A DNA stretch of 64,000 nt from Gautieria morchelliformis (GCA_015179125.1 WHVA01000292.1:62001-126000), one strand, 5' to 3'. Shown: positions 44,272 through 59,277, counted from the stretch's first letter. The notes: generated from the letters alone by a model not told the origin. Numbers and translations: made by a program.

Positions 44272-46948
44272 GAGGAAGGTATAGCGAACGTAGCGACGTC
44301 CATCCGCGGTGTCTTATAGGAGAAACCTCAAGGCACAAGCATATTTCCACGTATCGATGTCACTTGAGCGCGTGGGAAAGGCGCCTGATCTTGGGTCTCG
44401 GACACTTACCCGATGTGAAAGAGTACTGTGGACCGTAAGGGTCGTGCCCGTAACTGGATGCCGGAGAGCACCAAATACAGCTGTGGTACGTCATCGACCC
44501 ACACCCTCTGTGGACAGCAAATATTTTTTTTCTACGCTTCCATTATGAAATGCAGCTGTGGCTAATTTCTATTAATTTGTGCGGAGGTGCTTGCCGCAAC
44601 AGGTTGAGACATGAATTGACCGGTGTTGATTATCATGGCTATGGCATGCCAATATTTGGTAGGTGCACTGCAAGTTTTGTGCGAATTACCAATATCTAGC
44701 AATTAACTAGCGGAGCTTTCCATGCCATGTGGTTGACAACCACGTTGCACAGCTCAATTACATAATTGGGAACGACATTATTACATACGGTGTTTCAAAT
44801 CGCAGTTGTAACAGAAGTCCAAAACCCGACTGGTACCAGATGTCAAAATAGTTTCACTCCTGAAAATCTGAACCAGTGCATTTCTGGTACCCAACCATAC
44901 TATATAGTGAGTATACCGACAGTCTTATTTGTAGGTTGCCGGCCGTTTGGACACGTGTCTAGGCAATATATATCTTTTGAATTCATATTTTCTGACTTCC
45001 TCTGCAAAGTACATCTGATCCAAACTGCAGTGTCTGGCAGCAGCTTCGTTACCTTACTGCAAGGTCTACTGATCATCCCGTAAACGGCACTCAAGCGCCT
45101 CGCATTGCTTCCTGACGTATGAATGGCATATCCCAGTTCCGCTTGTGTCAACATTTGTCGTCCGAGTTTGTGCATCCCATTCGCACGCGGGGGCGAGCCA
45201 AGCTCTCCTGGCTGATTTCAACCAATGGGGGGCAAATATCTCCATGAGCTTCACGCGCCAAGCCGATCCGGCCAAAGGCTAGAAATAGACTGGTTCAGAA
45301 CTCGAGCCCAGGTCCTGGAAACCCCGGGTCTAGAAACAGTTAGTTAAGCAGCGGTGATGATGTCATACACACTGCACATGCAATGCAGTATGTACCATTA
45401 TGCAGAAATACATCAGACCATAGAGTCTCCCTTGACTGATTGCGAGTGATTTCGGTTTCCAAATAATACCTGGATGCCTGTGGCTGTCATCAGATTCCAA
45501 TAAAAAGTGTATAGCATCACACATAGTTACTTATTTAACAACTTCTGGAGAAATAGCCACCTCAGTTAGGCAGTGGCGTATTAGGTGGTACGTCTGGAGG
45601 CTGGAACCAAAGCGATGTCTCAGGGTCTGGCTTAGATGAGAGTACGATTAATACTGAGGGGGTGGAGGGTCGCAGCAGAACGATAGAGATAGGTTCGTAC
45701 CGGTAAATCCACTGGCATAAATCGCCGAGTTGGCGACATATCTCCTCATGGGGTCTAATGGTATTGCTATTATTGGATCCAAGCACAGTGCATAGATGGA
45801 ATTGCTAGGTGGGTGAACAGAGATAGTATAGTCAGAGGCAGGGAAACTCATTGTCAATATCATTCATTCCCTTGGTGAGGCGCTCATTGCTCTGTCGATA
45901 GAACTAACAAGAATTTATTCAGCAGAGGCACGATAAGGCTAGTAATCAAACCTGGTTGCATCATCAGTGTTGCGTATACCAACGACGGCGTTTCCGGCGT
46001 CAAGAAATCAATGGTGATCCGGGGTCGCGTCATGGTGCCAGTTGTTTAAATCATGTATTAGTACTGGGTCATTGTTCCGGATATAGCTCTTTATATACCT
46101 TTGTGTGAACGATTCGGGTAGTGCTGGAGATGCGAGATCTTGAGATCGGACTTCAGGGTGGCGGAGTAGATGACTCCATTGAACAACGCTAATCAACCGC
46201 CATGATCAAATCAGCCACAAAAACGTCATACCGGTGCATCACTGGCTCAACATAAAGGAGACTTACAGCCCTGTAAATCAATAGTAAATCTTCACTGCCC
46301 GATGTCAATATTCACTCGCAAACCTACTAGTGCTACTACTATGTATTCATATCATCATTCACGCCTACTCGTGACATAGCCCTATCAGAAAATACATCGA
46401 CATATGCCTGCAATACAAACGTTGAGCATCAGTCCAACGCTTGTGATTTGGGACGCATATGCCACACTAACCACAAGTACTCAACAAGGAATGAATTTTC
46501 AACCTATTCTGGAACGGGAAAGGCAAAAGAGGGATGCACGCGATATCTGAACAGAAAAACCTTTGAACAGAAAACTTGAACAGAAAAACACAGCTGATTA
46601 TGTAATTGATCGTCCGATGGCACCGGGCCCGCGCCTTGTTATTTTTTGGGACATAAGAAACTTATACCTACTGGCAAGCTCGGTTGGGGATGCCTAAGAC
46701 GCGCTCTTTCCTCTTCTATGTGGGGTGGATTCACAACGTGTATAATAAGTATGCCTAATTCGATAATCCGACGGATGGTTCAGCCAGTCGATTGTTATCT
46801 GGTTCTTGGCGTCTGGGCCGGTGACTGGGTTCTCCCGGTGAGCCGGCGTGATCAGCTCAGCATGTTTGGCAGTCGATAAGTTATCTACAGCATTATATGT
46901 TACCATTGGTCGCGCCACTCATACTCTTTTGCTTTTCACCTTGGAAAT
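44272..46948. other. Long intergenic region with unassigned minus-strand frames
   Basis: No recognised gene in 2.7 kb. Minus-strand frames at 46196-45562 (for example MTRPRITIDFLTPETPSLVY and PASDYTISVHPPSNSIYALC) could be exons of a small unknown gene with an intron near 45900-45945, but the frames do not join convincingly. The end is the promoter of the permease gene. Confidence 0.35.
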
Positions 46949-49233
46949 ATGCCGCAACATTATGATCCACAGCCTCTGGCTTCAAGTTCAAGCCCTTTGA
47001 TATCAGATGAATCTGACTATGATAGTTCCGCTGTGTCGACTGTGATAGGGAGTCCAGGCCTATTCAATGGCAAGTATGTCTGTCAATCAGAGCGTACACT
47101 ATTTTAAACTGTTTTCACTTTCAGATGGAGAAAGGTCGTCGTTTGACACTGTTCCGATAGAGAAGCGACAAATAGGTTTGTCACTCAGTTATCCCAATGT
47201 TTGACATCATGATTAGCGATACTGCTCACGCATCCTAACCTTTGATCGCCGATCACTGGTTAAACATCTTCCGATTACTTGATTCCTCAGTGCGCTGCCA
47301 CAACAATGACTGACACCTACGACTGTAGGTGTTCTAAGTGCCGTGTCACTGATCTTCAATCGCATGATCGGGACTGGGTAAATCACTCGCGACTCCTTTC
47401 CACCATTTTATGTTAACTAACTCCATTCCAGTATCTACGCCACTCCCAGTCTCATTCTCCGTGCTTCGGGGAGCGTCGGGATGTTTCTTCTGATGTGGGT
47501 AATTGGCGCGCTCATTTCTGCGCTCGGGATGGCAGTGTATGTTGAATTTGGAACGGTACGTAACATTTTTTGACATCTGCGTAGTTGTCACGAGTTTCCA
47601 GGGTCTTCCGCGTAGTGGAGGAGAGAAGAACTACCTAGAATTTTTGTACCGCAAGCCTGTACTTCTTGCTACATGCTGCTACGCTCTGTACCCTTGTCTG
47701 TTGGTGCGAAATAATTTTCCTTCTCTTCAATTTACATGCTTAGATTCTATCAGGGATGGTCAGCTCCAAATGCGGTTGTGTTTGGCGAATGTTTGCATCG
47801 TATTTATTCCTTGTGCGACAACCCATCTTATCCCGTCTCAGATATGGTCCATGCCTTCGGTGGCCACATCACGCAATGGAACACTCGCATCATTGCATTT
47901 ACTTGTGTCACTGGCATCACACTTCTTCACACCTTCCAGCTCAAATGGGGATTACGTCTCCAGAACACCCTCGCTATTGCTAAACTTGGTATAATGCTCT
48001 TTGTCATTTTTTCTGGACTCTTGGCTTTCCTCGGATGGATACCTCTTGATACTAAACCCCACAATTTCGAAAAGCTGTGGGAAGGGACGAGCAGGGATCC
48101 GAACGCCTTCGTAGCAGGATTGTACAACGTGATCTGGTAAGGTTCACCACATTTTATGAGACGGAAAGTTTAGATTAATTAATAGGTCGTTCATTGGCTA
48201 TTCAAACGCGCACTATGCACTTTCTGAAACGAAAGACCCTGTCAAGACCATCAAGAGAGCAGCCCCTCTTGCCATGAGTCTAATCACAGCTATGTATCTT
48301 CTCGTAAATGTCTCCTACCTGTTAGTCGTATCGAAGGAAGAAATTAGAGATGGGGGTCGCGTTATTGCGTAAGTCTGTTAATAGATATGACATTGAAGGA
48401 GGCAGACCCGTTTACCCGCTGGTTGTTTAGCGCTCTTTATTTTCGGAACTTATTTGGAGGTGTTGCTGAACGGGTGAGTACTGATGACATCTTTGTCTCA
48501 GAAAGAAATGACCGACTGCTAATTTTAGGTTCTTTCGGTCGTAATCTGCATTTCAACGCTGGGAAATATCCTAGCCGTGTGCTTTACCCAGAGCCGAGGT
48601 TAGATCATATTACTTCCGTTTGAAGCGCAGGCTAAAAGAGCTAGCAGCCATTCAAGAGTTGGGACGAGAAGGTGTGCTACCGTACTCAGCAATATTGGCC
48701 AGTAATGCCCCGTACAACACACCGCTCGCAGCCCTGGTATTACAATGGGTTTTGTGCACTTTCTGGATGTTTTGTCCTCCCCCGGGGGACGCGTACAACT
48801 TCGTCCTTAATCTCCATAGCTACCCATACAGTTGGATCAACTGCGCGATCTCCGCGGGGTTGCTCTGGGTTTACCTCTCCCCCTCTCGATGGCCTGATTG
48901 GGAGGCACCGTATCGTGCTGGTATCCCTGTCGTCGCCCTCTTCTTGGCATCCAACATCTTCCTTGCGATTGCACCCCTGATTCCCCCGACGGCTGGTTTC
49001 TCGCTTTACGCGTATATACCATATTGGGTTTGTTCTTTTCATCGTATTTGTATCATTCTCACCTATTTCAACAGTCACACGTTGCGGCAACGTTGCTAAT
49101 TGTACTAGCGGCTTTAACTTACTGGTATATATGGGCCAGAGTTATGCCTCGACTCGGAGGCTATAGACTAGACCGGGAAGTTCTCATACAAGATGACGGT
49201 GTATCAAGAACTGTATTGACAAAGGTGTGGTAA
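46949..49233 (+). CDS. Amino-acid permease, high-affinity methionine permease-like (APC superfamily)
   Basis: Plasma-membrane amino acid importer of the LAT/MUP1 branch. The hydrophilic N-terminus (MPQHYDPQPLASSSSPLISD) is followed by the signature of helix 1 (VLSAVSLIFNRMIGTG, IYATPSLILRASGSVGMFL). Helix 3 has LPRSGGEKNYLEFLYRKP. Later come VTGITLLHTFQLKWGLRLQN, helix 6 SFIGYSNAHYALSETKDPV, LVNVSYLLVVSKEEI, LFGGVAERVLSVVICISTLG, VCFTQSRV, and the last helices LASNIFLAIAPLIPP and HVAATLLIVLAALTYWYIWA. Eleven to twelve hydrophobic segments and about 560 residues fit the family. It has about ten introns. MUP1-type specificity is inferred from the FNRMIGTG and SGGEKNYLE motifs and is not certain. 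Confidence 0.85.
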
Positions 49234-50108
49234 TTGTTGTCAGCTAAGTTACGTACACTCTGAATAAATGCTATCTCCTGCTCTCGAATCCTGAGTTATG
49301 CCGTGCAGTAAGACGGGCTACAGATGGGTTTCCCGTGCCTTAGGAAGGAAGGAAGTATGTCAAGACCTTCTAACAGTAAGGCAGAAGTGCCCTCTTCCGT
49401 TTGAATCATAATTCACCTCTGGATCTACAAGGTGGACTGAGCTAAGTACCAGCACTCTACAGGTTACCTCGCACATGCTTCCAGTGACAGCTGCAGGCCT
49501 CTCTGACGAGAATATATCAGCGATAAACAGAAGGACAACCACAACCTCTTGGAAAGGCGGCCATTTGTTGATTCCCGCTGGGCACTTCGCCTGACTCACC
49601 ATGCTTATTTGACCGTACCGTAGAATCCAGCTGACAGTCACGGTGCGTATTCTTTGCAACATACCAAGTGACTAATTTCTCCGCCTTTTCTTTCAGTATT
49701 TTCCTGGTACAGAACCAAGCATCCGGAATGCGAACTGGAGGCAGCATTGGACCATTCATTGTTATTTCAACATTTCATCGAATCGGAAAGTTATACTGCC
49801 CGGAGAGAGGTGCTGAAGCTGAAGATGAATTTAAATATGTCATTTTGTTGAAACCAGTCAACATCATGAAGTTATGTCCGTAGAGACCCGGCTGTACAAG
49901 CAAGAAGTAGCCGACGACAACCCCGATCATTACGTGGGGTGCGTTTCTGTTTACATTTCTAAACGCCCTCTCCCACCTTGTTTTGCTATGTTTTGTAAGT
50001 AATGTCCAAGAATTTCACTGGAAAGAATAATTCCCCCAAAATCTATGCATCTTCTTGATTTGAACGTCCCCCGGAACGATGTGACGCCTAGGAAGCAACC
50101 GAACCAGT
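49234..50108. other. Intergenic, nothing supported
   Basis: Short frames only; no domain or RNA gene seen between the permease and the secreted protein gene. Confidence 0.45.
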
Positions 50109-51026
50109 TTATGCATTAGCGAACACAGAAGCGGTGGCGTTGAGCGCGTCATTGATGGAAGCCTGTAAGCGTTCGACGACCTCCTGGAGATCCCTCTGAT
50201 ATGGCAATGTCGACAGGGTCAGCAAATTATACTACTGATCAGAACTAGTACACACACTGGTAGCATTTAAGAGCGCATTCGCGGAAGCCTATCACAGGTT
50301 GAGTAGTCTCATAATGCTTTAGCTGTACTGCAGCGCACATTGATTCTGCCAGTCAGGGCGTCGATATCCTGCTTGATAGCTTGAAGAGCCATGACGCCTC
50401 CGATAGGCAAGCCTTGAAACGCGGCCTTTTTGGCAACGACGGTATTGAGGGCATCGATGATCGTGGGCTGGATGGCCTCAACACTGTGAAGGATGGTGGT
50501 GGCATCGGCGTCGCTAAATGCACCCGTACTCTTGAAAAAGAGTAAGGCGATTAGTATGTCGAAGCACATTCGCAGGAAGCCTAACCGTAACGTCGGTGGT
50601 GGCCTATTCATGCGGTGCAAGCAACGCATTTAGGTGGCTTTTAAATGCATTTGCAGGCACTTCACTGACCTGAGTGATAGCAGAGGCGAGATTAACAGAG
50701 TCCATATGGATAGCCTGCAGTGAACACAGGATAATCAGGCAAGGAAGGAGGCGTGAGACGGAGCTACTAACCCAAGCTTGGGTCAACGATCTTCCGGAAT
50801 CGGGGAAAGAGTTGATCGCGGAATTCAGAGTGGTCTACATCGACAACGGAAGACGGGAATTTGGAATGAAAATCGAGGAAGAGGCAGGGTGCATGATCGC
50901 TCTCACAAGCTGACTGTTGATTGTGGCGATGTCGGATTCAACTTGCGCGACCGTACGTTTGTTGAAAGGCAAAGCGGAAGCAGCAAGGGCAGAAATGAGG
51001 ACAACGAAGGCGGAAAAGTGAACCAT
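50109..51026 (-). CDS. Secreted hydrophobic surface-binding protein (HsbA family)
   Basis: Small secreted helical protein. The signal peptide MVHFSAFVVLISALAASALP is followed by NKRTVAQVESDIATINSQL, the start of the HsbA fold. Successive short exons give SAINSFPDSGRS-like, AIHMDSVNLASAITQVSEVP, DADATTILHSVEAIQPTIID followed by ALNTVVAKKAAF, and VMALQAIKQDIDALTGRINV. The last exon, QRDLQEVVERLQASINDAL, ends in VFANA and a TAA. Proteins of this family (first described in Aspergillus) bind hydrophobic surfaces or recruit enzymes to them; agarics have several copies. Exon limits between 50220 and 50310 and around 50600 are approximate. A TATA box lies at a good distance upstream. Confidence 0.72.
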
Positions 51027-51080
51027 GGTAGAAACGAGCGGGCCTTAGCTTGATCTCAAAGAATGGGATGGAACTCAGCC

Positions 51081-51090
51081 TTTATATACT
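51081..51090 (-). promoter_or_regulatory. TATA box of the HsbA-like gene
   Basis: On the minus strand the sequence reads AGTATATAAAGG, about 55-60 bp upstream of the ATG at 51026. Confidence 0.6.
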
Positions 51091-51217
51091 TTGAAGTCTA
51101 CAACCGCCTTCATGGTGCAATATCAATAGCTTCCGAAGCGAAAGTCTATAGCATAGCGTTTGCGCCGGGACGCGTCATTCGCCGATCAGAAAAAGCGGTT
51201 AGGGCCCTAAAACCGTA

Positions 51218-51273
51218 CATAGCGAGCTATCAAAATACAATATAGACCGTATGTATTTTGATAGCTCGCTATG
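51218..51273. repeat. Perfect 21-bp inverted repeat (hairpin)
   Basis: CATAGCGAGCTATCAAAATAC (51218-51238) has its exact reverse complement at 51253-51273, with a 14-base loop between. It lies about 190 bp upstream of the HsbA-like start codon. Confidence 0.95.
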
Positions 51274-51546
51274 AGTGGCACCCGTTCGAACATCGAACGG
51301 GACCAAGTACTGTAGCCGCACGACCAATGGCTCAACGATATTTTGCGTGACACGGAACTTCCACCGGGACAATGGCTCGGAGGGTCCACGTGATGCGTGA
51401 CGCACCCAATCTGGCTCAGAAAGACCGAGGCCGAAGATGGACCGGGAGCAGGGGTGTACAAAAGACAACCTAATCAGCGCTACACCAACTGGTTCTGGAT
51501 GGAGCATCACATAAGAGCCACTGTAAAGCAGCTATTAAGTACACCC

Positions 51547-51606
51547 TATTGGAAGCTGTACTAGTAGTCAGCTCAGTCTCACTAGTGTGTGATAAGACTG
51601 TATTAA
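51547..51606 (-). repeat. Distal part of the copia 3' LTR
   Basis: The stretch CTGTACTAGTAGTCAGCT followed by CAGTCTCACTAGTGTGTGAT recurs at 58674-58782, showing that the sequences on both sides of the insertion belong to one LTR. Confidence 0.65.
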
Positions 51607-51825
51607 TAGTGATGGGCACGGCCTGGCTTGGCCTGAAAGCCGTGGCTTTGGCCTGGTTAGCGCTGGCTTTGGCTTGCAAAATCCTGAGCCAGGCCGTTGG
51701 CACTTGGCCTGGCTCGGCTCCAGCTTGGCCTTGGCTTGGGCCATGGCCTGTTGGTAGGGGAATGGATTGTAGACACAGATATTATTTTTTTGTATGTAGT
51801 GCAAAAGAGATTAAAATTCTTCCAT

Positions 51826-52333
51826 ACAGCTATTTCGGGTACACAAGGCGGAGTCTGAAATCCATGCCGCCCGGTGCCGCCGAAACATATTGAGCTGTAT
51901 CTCTCCAACAACTGACGATTAAGAGGTGGAACTTGGTGAACATTATATACTGTGTAGTAGCTACAATCACATATAAAGAACATGGCTTATTATGAGTTAT
52001 TTAATATTTGAATAATTTCGCTTATATGCATCATTATGCCCTCAAATTCCCTCAATAAGGGCTATAACTTACTCAGATTATATTAATGTACATGTATAAA
52101 TGTTTGACACAGAAAACAAGCTGGTATTCAGCTGGTTATGGAAAGGGGGAGAGGTGCATGTCTGTTTGCCTGCTCTCAGCCTTTTCAGCCTTCTACATGG
52201 CCAAAACATCAGCTTTAAGAACTTATAAATATAATATAACATATACATGTACTATAATTACATGGATGTGACAGTATATTGCTTCAGCTGCAGCCAGCAT
52301 GATGTTGTGACATCATGTTGCGACCGCCGTCAC
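51826..52333 (+). repeat. Left long terminal inverted repeat
   Basis: About 500 bp matching 57430-57950 in reverse complement with a few percent differences. It ends about 80 bp before the start codon of the plus-strand gene. Confidence 0.85.
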
Positions 52334-54218
52334 GTGACCGCGACGTCGCGCGCTGGTACCGACCTCCCACCGCTGCGTTCAACCTCTGCTAAGCTTCGTT
52401 CAAATTGCTCCACTATGGCTGGTAACAAGAAAAAGGGTGCTAAATCTGTAGTTCCTGTGGAGCTACCCCCTGCAAACGACCCCAAAACACGTCAGCGCGA
52501 CACCCTTGACCCCAGCCTTATTATCGAAGGCAGACGCAGCCGTACCCCCTCCTCTCGACTGCGTGAAAGTGGCATACCCACTATCAAGATCCCTCCTGCA
52601 TCAAGGAGGAAGGACACTGCTAACGCGTCCACCAACAAACGCGGTGCTGGATCTACACCGTCCATCGCCAAATCCAGTGCCTCCACTGAGGATGGGGCTA
52701 CTTCTAAAGGCTTTTCCACTACCCTCTCCACCACATCCACCACATCCACCACATCCAAAACAATCCTCACAGCCAAAGTGCCTGCGTCCCTGAAAACGCG
52801 CCTGGCTGATGACGTCGCAGCCAAGCAGCACCTCAGTGTGGTCCCCGAGGACAGCGAGGATGAGCATGATGTCCCCAGTGATAACGACGGTCTGGGAGCC
52901 GCTGAGGATGACGATATAGAGTATGTGGATGAGGACGAGGACGATGAAGCGTCTAGCACCAAGGGTACCACGGAATCTTCGTCATCTCCTCCACCTCAGC
53001 CTCCAAAGAAGAAGGGTAAGGCAGTAAGCAAAGGAAAAGAAACTGCAAAGGGTGCTTTGCCTGACTGTGAGTGTTTTCTTTCTTTTTTTTCTTTTTTTTT
53101 TTCTTTTCTTATTTTATGCTTACCGACCTAATTTTTTATAGTAATTAAATTTGTCATACCATTCTGTAACCAAGTAGGGGTAATCGCTAATCGAATGCAC
53201 TACGTTGAGTTGATGAGCACCCTCGCCACCGCAAAGTCAACGCTTCATTATCTGCTTGGCCTGTATGCGATCCCTGAGGAGAAAAGGACCGGGCTCGTAA
53301 CGCACTTCTACAAGGACCCAGCCAAACGCTGCTTTGCGCTGGAGACGGAGGATGATTGGTTGGCCTTGAAGGCCGAGTGGGTAAACCAGGTGGCGAAAAG
53401 GGGTGTGGAAGCTTGTATTGACATTGTCCTTCCCCCCAAGGTAAGTTTTTTTTTCTTTCTTTCTCATCATTGATTTAAACTAATGCACTCTAATACAGTT
53501 CTTTCAATTTCTAGAGGAGGCAGTCAAAGCACAGACCGGTGCCACCGCAGGTAAACCGAAGGCTAAAAAGAAGGAGCTGGTCAACCCGTTCCTTTCGCAG
53601 AAAGAACCGGTTGAATCTGAAATTCCGGACAAACGAGCCCTCAATGCGAACTCACCCGAATACGAAGCTCAGCTGCAAAAGCTGCTCGAGATCTGGCCTT
53701 GCGATCAACACGTCGACTCGATCTGCATGGTGCGTGCCTTCAACGGGCACCACAAAGTCATTAATTATGAAGGGGAGTTAATTTGGGTAATACAACTGGT
53801 ATCTTTCTGTGTTTTCTTTCCTTTACCATTCATTTACTCAGCAATTCATCGATAGATGAAGAATACGCCGGGTGTTGACCTCAACACGCCACCCAATGTG
53901 GACTACTTCAAATTTTTTCACTACAGGCCTGGTGGTGCAAACCCGGCGGCATCCAACTATGCACGTTGCGGTGGAACAAGGTATGTTAGCAATGAGCCGA
54001 TGCCACAGCCTACCCCCGCCCCCCCACCTGCCATCAACATCAATTTTCCCCCGGAGGTGTTTCAGGCATTCCGTGCCAACTCGCAACCACCGAAGCGATC
54101 TCGTTCAACAGAGGCTGTGATGAGTACCCCTGACAAGGTGGATACTCATGCGCAGATTGTACCAACCATCAGGGACTGGCTCATGGAGCTGGAGAGCCGG
54201 CGAGAACTGAATTATTAT

Positions 54219-55977
<1,759 letters not shown>

Positions 55978-56204
55978 GGTGGCATGGCCATAATACAAAA
56001 AATGTAAACTTTGTCCTCTGTATATAAACCCCCTGTATTCATACCTGAACTTTAGTACAAATATAGACAACACTACATGCTAACACTCATACCATATTCC
56101 CATACACATATCTGTAGGAGCATAGTCATAATATTCAACCAAACTTCATGGTACACTTGTAGTGAAAACAGCTACTGGTACAAGGATAGGGCAGACATGT
56201 ACAT

Positions 56205-57405
56205 CTACAAGTACCTTGAGTGTGTCATCCAACCTTGACAGTGGTCAGGTGATATTGAAGACATAGCAGTGTGAAGGAATAATAAGATATCCATCTCATC
56301 TTTGCGATCTACCGCTTGCCGAAATTCAGCACCATGGCGGCGAAGGTATGCTTTCAGGTAAGAAAAGGCCTCCTCGATTGGGTTCATGTCGGGGGAGTAT
56401 GGCGGTAAGTAGTAGAGGCGCACACCACTACATGACAGATATTTTTGAGCTTACTCGGGAGATTTGTTGGGATCACTTACTGTTGTTGGCAGATTGTAGC
56501 AACCTCAGGACCATGGTGAATAGCGCAGTTGTCCATGGGGCCATGGGTTCATATATGGCATCAGGTTCCTGATGAACTTCAAGAAGGCATCGGCGTCATA
56601 TGCTCCCTCACGTATATCGGAATATATTATCCCCTCCTCACAGAGGGCAGGTAGAAGCGAGTACCTACACTGATATAAATATTAGAAGAAAGTAAAAGAT
56701 GAAAGTAGACATACCCCATCCCACGCACAAACCTAGCCTTTGATCTTGCTCTTTTCCCTTCCTGCGCCCATCCGTTCAGGCGATACGTGGTGCGGCAATC
56801 GATCCGGCTCTCGTCAATGAAAACAAGGCGGCTGGGGCTTTCGTGACCAATTCGGAAGCGGAAAGCCTTTCTGAGGTTTTCATTTCGCTCCGCAGCAACC
56901 CTTGACAGCTAATGAGGGAGTAAATAGATTGAAGAACGATAGAAAAAAAAAGACATACTCGTTTCCGTGTGAGCCCGAGTTCTGTCATTGTATCCCAGAG
57001 AGTACTAATTCCAACAGTTATTCCATGTAAATGCTGCATTACCCCCTGTATTTCGTCAAGATAGAGGTCCAGGACCTGCTGTACAAGCTGAACTAGGAAC
57101 TAGGAACGAAACCAGATAAGAGTCAGCGTTATCTGGGATCATCAAGGCTCACTGCTTACCTGCATTTTCTCCGGAGCCATTATTCTTCTCCTTTTACCCT
57201 TCTTTCCAGGTTCCGGTGGAATAACCTCACCGGTAGTGCGCCATAGTTGCAGAATACGTTCAACAACGTGTTGCGACATGTTGAGATCCAGTGCGATATC
57301 AGCGATTTTCTTTTCGTGAGTATACCTCTGGTATATAACACGTTTTCTTAGATCCTCTGAGTATGTTTGTCGTTGTCGTAGATGTTCTGGGAGATATCTA
57401 GGCAT
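56205..57405 (-). pseudogene. IS630/Tc1-mariner-like DDE transposase, frameshifted
   Basis: It begins with an ATG just inside the right terminal repeat. Exon 1 is a helix-turn-helix domain (MPRYLPEHLRQRQTYSEDLR, KIADIALDLNMSQHVVERIL) followed by a basic linker (GKKGKRRR). Next exons give LVQQVLDLYLDEIQGVMQHL and TVGISTLWDTMTELGLTRKR. Then the catalytic core begins: RLVFIDESRID (first Asp), then EEGIIYSDIREGAYDADAFL, NCAIHHGPEVATI (second Asp in MDNC) and VRLYYLPPYSPDMNPIEEAF (final acidic residue). Introns are short and canonical. Near 56533-56546 the reading frame breaks between YMNPWP and MDNC at a duplicated CCATGG, apparently a small deletion that also removed the usual G-x-x-S-V-L-V segment. 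The copy is therefore probably inactive. Confidence 0.8.
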
Positions 57406-57429
57406 CGATGGCACAAGTTATGTACAACA

Positions 57430-57950
57430 ACGCGTGTCACGTGACCTGGTCGTGCATGATGTCACAACATCATGCCGGCAAGACTTGAAGATGAAGCAAT
57501 ATACTGTCACATCCATGTAATTAGAGTATATATAGACATTATATTATATTTAAGTCCTTAAAGCTGATGTTTTGGCCATGTAGAAGGCTGAAAAGGCTGA
57601 GAGCAGGCAAACAGACATGCACCTCTCCCCCTTTCCATGACCAGCTGATTACCAGCTTGTTTTCTGTGTCAAACATTTATACATGTACATTAATATAATC
57701 TGAGTAAGTTATAGCCCTTATTGAGAGAATTTGAGGGCATAATGATGCATATAAGCGAAATTATTCAAATATTAAATAACTCATAATAAGCCATGTTCTT
57801 TATATGTGATTGAAGCTACTACACAGTATATAATGTTCACCAAGTTCCACCTCTTAATCGTCAGTTGTTGGAGAGATACAGCTCAATATGTTTCGGCGGC
57901 ACCGGGCGGCATGGATTTCAGACTCCGCCTTGTGTACCCGAAATAGCTGT
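57430..57950 (-). repeat. Right long terminal inverted repeat
   Basis: Reverse-complement partner of 51826-52333. It ends about 25 bp before the transposase start codon, so the transposase promoter must lie in it. Confidence 0.85.
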
Positions 57951-58665
57951 AAAATTCTTCCTCATCGTCAATGATGTCATCGCAATCACTACCTGCCCCG
58001 GAATCATCGGAATCATCGATACGATGACGACGCATGGCAAGTGGATGGTATAATAATAACAAGACTATATGATGACAAATCAACTCAGTGTTTGCACAGT
58101 GTCAAACCACTGTTATAGTTACCTATACGACGACAAATCAACTGTAGCAGACAGGTGAGCGAAATACAATACGAGGGATTGAATGATGTCTTACCTCAGT
58201 GTTTGCATGGTGTCAAGCCACTGAGGGAGACTTTACATGACAGTAGCTACTGATAATTTCATGAGAACAATAAGACTTGCAATAAAGGGGAATAAAAGAA
58301 TGTCTTGCGACTGCGCAAGACCTAAAACGGTCAATAATGACCTGCTGACTAATCAGGGGCTTCAGGTGCTGCGGTTTACAACTCCAACAGATGGCAAGTG
58401 GGTAGAGAGTAAGGTTTAAGACCACTGTAACTACACTACATATCATGAAAAACTGTTTATATACGTGCCAGTATCAGAGCACAGATGTCCTTTTTGGCGA
58501 CCGAAGATCCTGTATTTAAGCGCCCGCAGGCCCTGGCTTTCTGGCTCGGCTCTGGCCTGTCAAAACCTGAGCCAGGCCCTAGAGCCGGATGTGCCAATGG
58601 CTTGAGCCTATCGGCGGCTCGGCCTGGCTCGGCAGATGGCCTGGGCCGAGCCGTGCCCATCACTA

Positions 58666-58869
58666 ACTGTATACCTGTACTAGTAGTCAGCTAGATACAG
58701 GAGCGATCAATAACATGTATGAAGAGCGAGTATGTGAACGGTTTACCTCAGTCTCACTAGTGTGTGATAAGACTGAGGAAAAAGCCGTGGAACTCCAACT
58801 CGCGTCTCAAGGGCTCCACATAGGTGGGTGCTTGTGGACGTGGAAGGGGTCACGCTTGTAACTCCAACA
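58666..58869 (-). repeat. Proximal part of the copia 3' LTR
   Basis: It begins TGTTGGAGTT at 58869 on the minus strand, directly after the polypurine tract. It is interrupted at 58666 by the hAT-like element and continues at 51606. Confidence 0.7.
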
Positions 58870-58876
58870 CACCCCC

Positions 58877-59277
58877 TCAAGCGGTGACCGCGAGGCTAGC
58901 GCGCCTGTGCAAACCAAGTTTTGGAGTGAGGTAGGAAAATGTGGGCTGGGGAAGGGATTTAGTGAGGATATCAGCGGAGTTCTCCCGCATGGGGACATGT
59001 GTGAAAAGAACCTTGCCGCGTGAGACATGATCGCAAATAAAATGGTGTGCAACATTGATATGCTTTGATCTGGCATGAAAGGAAGGGTTTTTTGTAAGGA
59101 TGATGGTGCCCACATTGTCACACCGAATATCGGTGGGGCCCTTCTGCTCAAAACCGATAATAGCAGGAGGTTCCTCAGCCAGAGGGCCTCCTTCGTGGCA
59201 TAGCTGCACGCCATGTATTCTGCTTTGACACTCGACATAGCCACCATCGGCTGCTTCTTAGATCTCCAAGAGATTGG
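58877..59277 (-). pseudogene. Copia pol, RNase H end
   Basis: It reads PISWRSKKQPMVAMSSVKAE, then YMACSYATKEALW, then (after a frame change) TDIRCDNVGTIILTKNPSFH, ARSKHINVAHHFICDHVSRG and ENSADILTKSLPQ, the standard end of copia RNase H, then TGA. It is separated from its upstream half by the LTR insertion at 59278. Confidence 0.85.
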
